DNA of 64,000 bases, taken from the NCBI GenBank assembly GCA_965153455.1, contig OZ234503.1:11413118-11477117 (forward strand), read 5' to 3'. The stretch is from Sphagnum compactum. Its lineage: Eukaryota; Bryophyta; Sphagnopsida; Sphagnales. Position 1 is the first letter of the stretch. Each line of letters starts with the position of its first letter. A model generated the notes under the pieces. It was not told the DNA's origin and searched no databases. It saw only the letters and a list, made by a program, of their open reading frames with translations. Shown here one piece after another: positions 58,068 through 64,000 of the stretch. Position numbers and translations under genes: made by a program.

Positions 58068-60684
58068 TTAGTAGTAGAAGTATCTAGTGTAATCAGGACC
58101 AAGGACAAATGTTACAGGATACAGTTCTTCCAGCCTTGGTTCTTCACATATTTCTTCCATCTTCTCAGCTTCTGTTGTTGTTGCTTTTGGCTCTTCCTTC
58201 TTCTCCTCTTCTTTCTTCTCTTCTTCTGCGGGCTTTGGAGCTGAATCCTCTGCAGGTTTTTCCTCTGGCTTTGCTTCTTCAGGTGGGGGTGGTGGCGGCT
58301 CTTCTGTGGGTTTTTCCTCTGGCTTTCCTTCTTCTTCTTTCTTCTCAGGCTCTGTCTTTCCTGCCTCAGGCTCCTCTGGCTTCTTCTCTTCTTCTTTTTT
58401 CTCTTCTTCAGGTGGGGGTGGGGGTGGTGGTGGTGGTGTTGCTTCTTCTTCTTTCTTCTCCTCCTCTGTGGCCTTTGGCTCCTGTTGTTAGATCAGAGAG
58501 ACAAAAAAAACAACACCACAACATCATTTCTTCTTCTTTCCTCTCCTCGGACTCTGCCTTTGGCTCCTGTTGTTAAGAGAGAGACAAGAAAAAAAACCAA
58601 CAACACAAAATCATTGCAGTGATCAAGAGAAACCAATTTGTGCAAGAACATTTGCATGTACAGTGCTTGCATGGCTTGCTTGCACAAATTCAGCTGAATG
58701 CAGAGCATCATCAGAGAGAAGATAGACCACAATGTTCAAGGGAGACAAGATCACATTCAGGAAGGAGAGAGAGAAAATTAGGGGGATCACAATTCAGGAC
58801 TAACTTTGAAGAAGAGCACACGCAGAGCCAAATCCTCCAGAGGTTTTTTTTTCTGTCAGACAATCTGTACCTCCGGCTTTGCCTCAGAGGCCTCTTTCTT
58901 TTCTTCTTCCTTGGGTGCAGCAGCTGCTTCTTCCTCCTTCTTCTCCTCAGCTGGTGGTTCAGCTGGCGGTGGTGTCTCCTCGTCCTTCTTTTCCTCAGCT
59001 GGTGGTTCAGCTGGTGGTGGTGGTGGTGGTGGTGTCTCCTCCTCCTTCTTTTCTTCTTCAGGCTTCTTCTCAGCCTCCTCCTCCTTTTTCTCTGGTTCTT
59101 CTGGGGCCTTCTCCTCCTCTTTCTTCTCTTCTTCTTTCACTTCTTCCACCTTGGGTTGCTCTTCCACCTTGGGCTCTTCTGGCCAAAAGGATGTAATCTT
59201 CCCAGATTTGGATACCTTCTTCAACACATCATCAGGCTGCACATCACCTGTGATTGTCACTTTCTGTCCAGGAAAATCAATTGTGTAGGAGATCACTCCT
59301 GCAACAAAACACATACAAACAAACCAACCAACCAACCAACCCACAACACATCAACAAATGCTTGTGCATGCCAATGGTGAGTGATCAGCCCCACAAGGAG
59401 TTCTTGTACAACTCCTTGTGGGAAAGTACTGGGTTATCCTTTTTAGAAACCCCTCTTTCAACCAATGTCAAAGGGAGGGATACTTGTTGGTCTTTCCCGA
59501 CTTCCTTCCCCTTGTAGTAGTAGTCATATGGTAGAGTTGTACATAAACCCTTCTAGATAAATTTTTGCCATGAGGTTCCTTGGGAAAGAATGTTGCAAAA
59601 CCCCTCGTGTTGCACATTGATTCCATATTACTTACACTTGTAGTAGTCTATTCTTGGAAGTGAAGTTAGGCAAATGTTTTTTCCCACAAGGGAATCGTCC
59701 AAGAGCTCCTTGCATTGTGAGCAGCAAAAAAGCTAGCTCTCAATGCCGTTGATGATCATGAATCTAAGCATAGTTTATACTATGCACAATCAGCTCTAGA
59801 AGATGCTAGCTAGCTACTTGTTGATCATGGATCTTTCTTATTACTATTCGCAATGACAATTTAAAATTACTATGAAATAATTTTGAATATTTGCATCAAA
59901 TTTTGAACATTGAAACTTTGCAAGTAGTGGAGTCTATTCCCCAAAAAAATTTGACAATTCAAATTATTGTGGTTCCCTTGCGATTTTTAGAAGATACAAA
60001 AATACAATTTTAAGCAGTGTCCACTCACTTGGTTGGCTCCTTTGACTATGTTTTCCAACTTGACTATGTTTTCACTCAATAGATAATACATATGTATTGA
60101 CATGTATTGGGTACCTCGTATTCGTTTCACAGCTCGCTTGACGGAGCCTGCACATCCTTCGCAGTGCATCACCACCTTAAGTGTGACAGTTCGCACCTCC
60201 ACTGTCTGCAGCACATGAAGAGATCTATCAATCAATAACTAGTTTCTACTCACGATTCTTGAGAGCTCATCTTGACAAAAACTAGGTGGTTGATATGATC
60301 AACAGAATTTTGTATTCATGTTCAGCTTTAAACAACACTTTCTTGATGAACTCAATTGCTCCTCCTCCTGGTAGCTGCAACTAATCCCTGCAAAAACTCT
60401 TACTTATATACTATAATTTGCAGAACTTTGACTCTGCTAGCTACTAGATCTCGGATCCTTATTAATGCATGCAGGGATGATCTCCTAATATCCTCCAAAA
60501 TTAGCCTGAGAGTGATTGACTTCACTGCAGCTAGCAGCTACACAGACACTAGATCTGCATCTTTCTCAGACTCTGGAAGAAGAGCTACTAGTACTAGTGC
60601 TAGTGATGAGCAGGAATTATATGCAGCAACCAGAAGCATCTGACGAGGAATCAAAAACCAGAACAGTCGACTCTACTACAACTC

Positions 60685-60732
<48 letters not shown>

Positions 60733-60763
60733 AAGAGAGATAGATATATACCAGAGTAGCCAT
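58068..60763 (-). CDS. Heavy-metal-associated (HMA) domain protein with Glu/Lys/Pro tail, 314 aa, four exons
   Basis: Minus-strand exons 60763-60752, 60205-60115, 59298-58871 and 58481-58068 total 945 bases with consistent phases (0, 1, 0). Exon 1 encodes only MATL. The HMA domain (about residues 9-78) has the metal-binding loop MHCEGC (Cys19, Cys22), then VKRAVKRIRG, VISYTIDFPGQKVTITGDV and PDDVLKKVSKSGKITSFW. Family members bind Cu, Zn or Cd ions or act as metal chaperones. The remaining 230 residues are KEEEK and poly-Pro repeats, ending YPVTFVLGPDYTRYFYY. Plant HIPPs end in a CaaX isoprenylation motif; this one does not, so it is HPP-like. If the last intron is retained, the tail would end KPEVQIV after 58856. 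Splice sites were chosen by consensus and by frame. Confidence 0.9.
58482..58870 (-). other. Last intron of the HMA gene with a duplicated 3' splice site
   Basis: The donor is GAG|GTACAG at 58871/58870. Two near-identical acceptors follow on the minus strand: CTTAACAACAG|GAGCC, with exon start at 58566, and ATCTAACAACAG|GAGCC, with exon start at 58481, 85 bases apart. Both are followed by GAGCCAAAGGC. Only the second keeps the long Glu/Pro frame open; the first shifts the frame and terminates early. Confidence 0.8.
59299..60114 (-). other. HMA intron 2, with a strong hairpin
   Basis: Splits the Gly35 codon after one base. About 90 bases before the exon 3 acceptor lies a perfect 13-bp inverted repeat with a 7-base loop (59390-59422; arms CCCACAAGGAGTT and AACTCCTTGTGGG). 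The arm sequence recurs inverted at about 59679-59690 (TTTCCCACAAGG), so the intron probably contains a foldback element. Confidence 0.75.
60206..60751 (-). other. HMA intron 1
   Basis: It begins GTATATAT directly after the four-codon first exon, and includes a GA array at 60687-60727. It ends GTGCTGCAG before ACAGTGGAGG. The first exon's coding part is only 12 bases, and an upstream non-coding leader is expected beyond 60763. Confidence 0.75.
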
Positions 60764-61028
60764 CGCCTCTGCGAATCTTTGTTGTTGAGCTTGAGATCAA
60801 GTTTGCAAAGTCAAGGAGCTATAAAAGCTTTCTAATGCAGATCAGTTGTAAGAGCTTGAAGGTAGTCAATCTCAGATTATTCACAGATGTTTGCAGCAGG
60901 AGCACACTGGGTCTTCCAACTGAAAAAAGGGAGCTCTTGAGCTTACTACTAAATCAACTGAGGCTGATCACCCCTCAACCAAAAAAACCCAGGAAAAAAG
61001 ATCAACTTGTGTTTGCAGCTCACTAGTT

Positions 61029-61044
61029 GGGGGGGGGGGGGGGG
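61029..61044. repeat. 16-G run
   Basis: An uninterrupted poly-G run upstream of the HMA gene. Similar homopolymers occur at 27685-27699 (G) and 28961-28973 (C), near the UBA gene. Confidence 0.9.
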
Positions 61045-61494
61045 AGGTGGTTGTTGTTGTTGTTGACAATCATAAGAGTTAAATGGAAACAAAACACAAG
61101 CACGTCAGTAATGACACACATGAACTAACTACAATTCAACAACAAGAAGTTCAGATACATATTAAGCTTTGAAATTGGCACTCAATTAATACCGCCCACC
61201 AGCTTGCTTGCTTGCTTGTTTGCTTGCTGCAGACGAAACAGATATGTCTAGAGATGAGAGAGAGAAGTTTGGAGAGAGAAAGAGAGGCACAGAAACAGAA
61301 ACTGTGAGAGAGAATAGCACACACCAACACCATCCTTGAACATTATAACACACCAACACAAAGAAATTTGCTACTTGGCCAGCTGCTGGGGACCTCTTCA
61401 AACCAAACTAAACAATTTTAATCCAGCATCTCCTGGAAATGATTCTTATTGCAATGGACTTTTTAAATTGAAAAATAAAAAAATGTAGCCAACC

Positions 61495-61845
61495 AAAGTA
61501 AGTCACCAGATTTTGAGGGAAAGTTTTTCTGAAATCGCGATATCTAGACAAAACTATTATAGAGGTTCCCTTGCAAGTTTGCCAAAATAGAGAACAATTC
61601 TGAAATTTTTCTACTTTGCTCTGTGATTTGTCTGTAGCCAGATTTGGCTAATTTCCACAAGTTGCCAAAATATAGTACAATTCTTAAATTTTTCTACACT
61701 TTGCTCTCTGATCTGTCTGTAGCCAAATTTGGCTAATTTCCTCAAGTTGCCAAAATATAGTACAATTCTTAAATTTTTCTACTTTGCTTTCTGGTCTGTC
61801 TGTCTGTAGACAAATTTGGCTAATTCCTTTTGTGGATGATCGCCA
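61495..61845. repeat. Palindrome-containing repeat family, locus 1, internally triplicated
   Basis: A lead block (AAAGTAAGTCACCAGAT, CTGAAATCGCGATATCTAGAC) is followed by three tandem units starting GCCAAAATA at 61581, 61664 and 61749 (83 and 85 bp). Each unit contains TTAAATTTTTCTAC or a variant and ends in TAGCCAAATTTGGCTA or a one-base variant of this palindrome (perfect at 61720-61735). Confidence 0.88.
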
Positions 61846-62305
61846 TAATTGTGGTGTCTACATAAGAAAAATTAGAAGAAAATTTGTTATTATTTCATTA
61901 AACCCGTTCTTGACCTGTTCTGTTTACAAATCATCTCTCCCACATTACTTGATACTACTTAACCATCCACAATCAACTTCTGACACTCCATCCAACAAAC
62001 AAATTGTACTAATCCCACCACCTTCCTTCATCTCAAGCTCTTTGTCTTCTCACCCAGGCAAGGCATGCATGCCGCCCACCAGCATGCTCAGTCTCCCCCC
62101 TCCCCCTCACCTTTTATATCTTATTGTACATTGTTCAAGTGCTATTTTTTTCTTTTTCTTTTATTTTGGTTGCAACAATGAATATCGTGTACATTGTCCA
62201 GGTGTTGGTTTTTTTTTTTTTTTGGTTGCAACAATGAAAATTGTGTACATTATCCAATGTTGTGCTTTTTTTAATTTTGGGGTGCATATGTATATATATA
62301 TGAAA

Positions 62306-62385
62306 GTTCAACTTTGGCAAAAGCATATGGGATAAAAGTGTGGTGATATTGGGAACATGTTGTGGAACACATTGGGGACAAATAT
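62306..62385. repeat. Dispersed repeat, copy 2
   Basis: It matches 52118-52262 through the shared blocks AACTTTGG, CATATGGGATAAAAGTG, GGAACATG and ACACATTGGG, and is shorter than copy 1. Confidence 0.7.
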
Positions 62386-63697
62386 ATTGATAACAACCCA
62401 AAAAAAATAAAATCTATTTGATACTAATAAAGTTATCTAATTTTTGTAATCTTAATGATGCTACCTGGGAAGTTAGTATATGATACTAATACTACTTCCT
62501 TGCTACTCACTTCTCCTCTTACCCTCTCCACTCTCACACAAACAACAACAAAGAAGACATTGTTATTATTATAAGTTGCAGGGAGCCACACACACGCACA
62601 AAAAAAAGAAGACCTATTTAACAGCCCTAAATTGTTGAATAAGCCCAATAGATAAATAAATAAATAAACTCCACTAGTATGTAGAGGGAAGAGAGTAGTA
62701 GTCGTAGTAGTACAGCTTTAAATAAAAACAAAGTTGCATGTAATGCTAAGAAAATCCCACAAAAATTATTGCACGAGTGCCCAAAAGTTGAAGAATTCCA
62801 TGAAGTGAGAGACAGCCCGCACCAAAAGTGGACTACAAACGACTAATTTAGTAGCAATTGCACAAACTCCCTATCCCGAGTGTCTGCCCCATCATCTCAC
62901 TCAGCAACAAGAACTTCACTTTGTGTAAGGTAAGGGAGAGACTAGAGAACAATGGAAGCTTTTCCAAGTTGGTCCCACATCTTCTTGAGGAATGTTCACC
63001 AGGTGGTTTGTTACTGTGATCTAGCCCATGAAATAACCAGAGCCGCCAGTGGTTCTTTGATTTTTGAATGTTGTTTTCAAAGAACCAGAACCGGCAGTTC
63101 TTTGATTCTGGAACAGTTCAAGGACCAGAAATGTAAGGTTCATTAAAAAATTCAAAGAACCTCACAACACAGGGTTTTTGAGCTAATTTGAACTTACCAT
63201 AAGGGAGCAGAGCCATTACTAGATGATGAGCTTGTTGTTACAGAGAGTAAGTAGTAGTGCTTTGCACAAAACGCAACATATTGTAATCATGCTTGTTAAG
63301 TGTGTTTCCCTGTAAGACAATTGATCACCGTCACATACGAAGATTGTTTGTTCCTGCAACTTTTGTTGTGTTCTCGCACTCTCAATCAGTTCATTCTTTG
63401 ATGAAGATGAGGTATAATTAATATTATTATTCTACTACCAATGATGATATGTATGATTGCTTAAGGCTTTGGATTTCATAGTACCTAGTCAGAGAGATTC
63501 AGGAATTCTTAGACTTGATCAAACTGTCAAAGCCCAAATTTCTTACTTCAAATCTGTTGATGCCAAAACTTGGGGCACAAGTAGTACATAGTAGTGTTCC
63601 TTCTTCTTTTTTTGTGGCAAATTTTCAGCATTTTTGGCGACCCAAAAAAATTCCAGTGCAAACTCATACAAAAGGATTTTTGTGAAAAAGAATGCAT

Positions 63698-63858
63698 CAA
63701 AGTAAGTGGCCAGATCTCAAGGAAATGATTTCTGAAATCGCCATATTTAGACAATAGGTTCCACCCAGCAGGTCACCAAAATATAGCAGGATTCTTAAAT
63801 TTTTCTACTTTTCTCTTTGACATATAGCCAAATTTGGCTAATTCCTCTTTTGGATGAT
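63698..63858. repeat. Palindrome-containing repeat family, locus 2, single unit
   Basis: It matches locus 1 in order: AGTAAGTGGCCAGATCTC, CTGAAATCGCCATATTTAGAC, CACCAAAATATAG, TTCTTAAATTTTTCTAC, and the perfect palindrome TAGCCAAATTTGGCTA at 63825-63840, followed by ATTCCTCTTTTGGATGAT. It has one unit where locus 1 has three. Confidence 0.88.
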
Positions 63859-64000
63859 TGTCACCAATTTGGCTTCATCACAAATTGAAAAAAAAAAACA
63901 CTGGGTATAAGTAGCTTGACTATTAATATTCTAATCTCCTTCGGAATTGGATGAAGATGTTGCATGAAAGACGATAATAGAGAAAATCATTGTTGTTCAT

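Larger units (their letters stand above)
61045..64000. other. Non-coding region with dispersed repeats
   Basis: No gene I can support. It includes a GCTT array (about 61203-61227), two related repeat loci (61495-61845 and 63698-63858), the second copy of the 52-kb dispersed repeat (62306-62385) and a 10-bp inverted repeat (GGTTCTTTGA, about 63051-63087). An ATG at 62952 opens MEAFPSWSHIFLRNVHQ and is followed by CAG|GTGGTT, which might be a first exon whose remainder is not recognisable. Confidence 0.45.

Noticed and set aside
58109-58576. Plus-strand frames rich in Leu/Ser/Phe and Pro opposite the HMA gene (also 58619-59380)
   Set aside because: They are antisense shadows of the KEEE/poly-Pro coding repeats, which lack stop codons on both strands.
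60819-61026. Plus-strand CTATAAAAG followed by a 63-codon frame as a small gene
   Set aside because: The TATA-like word lies in the expected leader of the minus-strand HMA gene, and the frame has no recognisable features.

Overview
This window looks like nuclear DNA of a land plant. The evidence is spliced genes with GT-AG introns, a plant-type DREB/ERF factor, a MOT1-family molybdate transporter, a plant heavy-metal-associated (HMA) protein, a Ty3/gypsy chromovirus, a Tourist-type MITE and many GA/CT microsatellites. Roughly one gene per 12 kb, set in AT-rich intergenic DNA, would suit a modest-sized genome. A bryophyte such as a liverwort or moss is possible, but nothing in the sequence proves the lineage.

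Layout. Positions 1-18.2 kb contain no gene I can support. The DNA is AT-rich with decayed repeats, one GC-rich promoter-like island (about 6.1-6.6 kb), CTAGG-rich low-complexity tracts and a perfect 23-bp inverted repeat. A minus-strand chromovirus fills 18,240-22,646. It has a 5-bp target-site duplication and recognisable LTRs, but has lost the end of its 5' LTR, the primer-binding site and most of gag, and carries a nonsense codon. Next comes a minus-strand gene for a double-UBA protein (25.3-27.5 kb). Positions 29-40 kb are a gene desert with a roughly 300-bp satellite-like array, a possible CACTA transposon end and a degenerate minisatellite. A complete Tourist-like MITE lies at 40.3-40.7 kb.

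The right third is gene-rich: a single-exon DREB-type ERF (plus, 42.8-43.7 kb) behind a duplicated leader and a short upstream ORF; a membrane-anchored acidic protein of unknown function (minus, 46.3-47.7 kb); a three-exon MOT1 molybdate transporter (plus, 54.4-56.6 kb) with a triple 27-bp repeat just before its ATG; and a four-exon HMA-domain protein with a long Glu/Lys/Pro tail (minus, 58.1-60.8 kb) whose last 3' splice site is duplicated.

The genes show no operon-like or pathway link. MOT1 and the HMA protein both concern metals and are neighbours in convergent (tail-to-tail) orientation, but this may be chance. I found no wholly new biological system. The most informative novelties are the leader and splice-site duplications beside genes, the internally deleted chromovirus, the complete MITE, and a dispersed family built around a 16-bp perfect palindrome.
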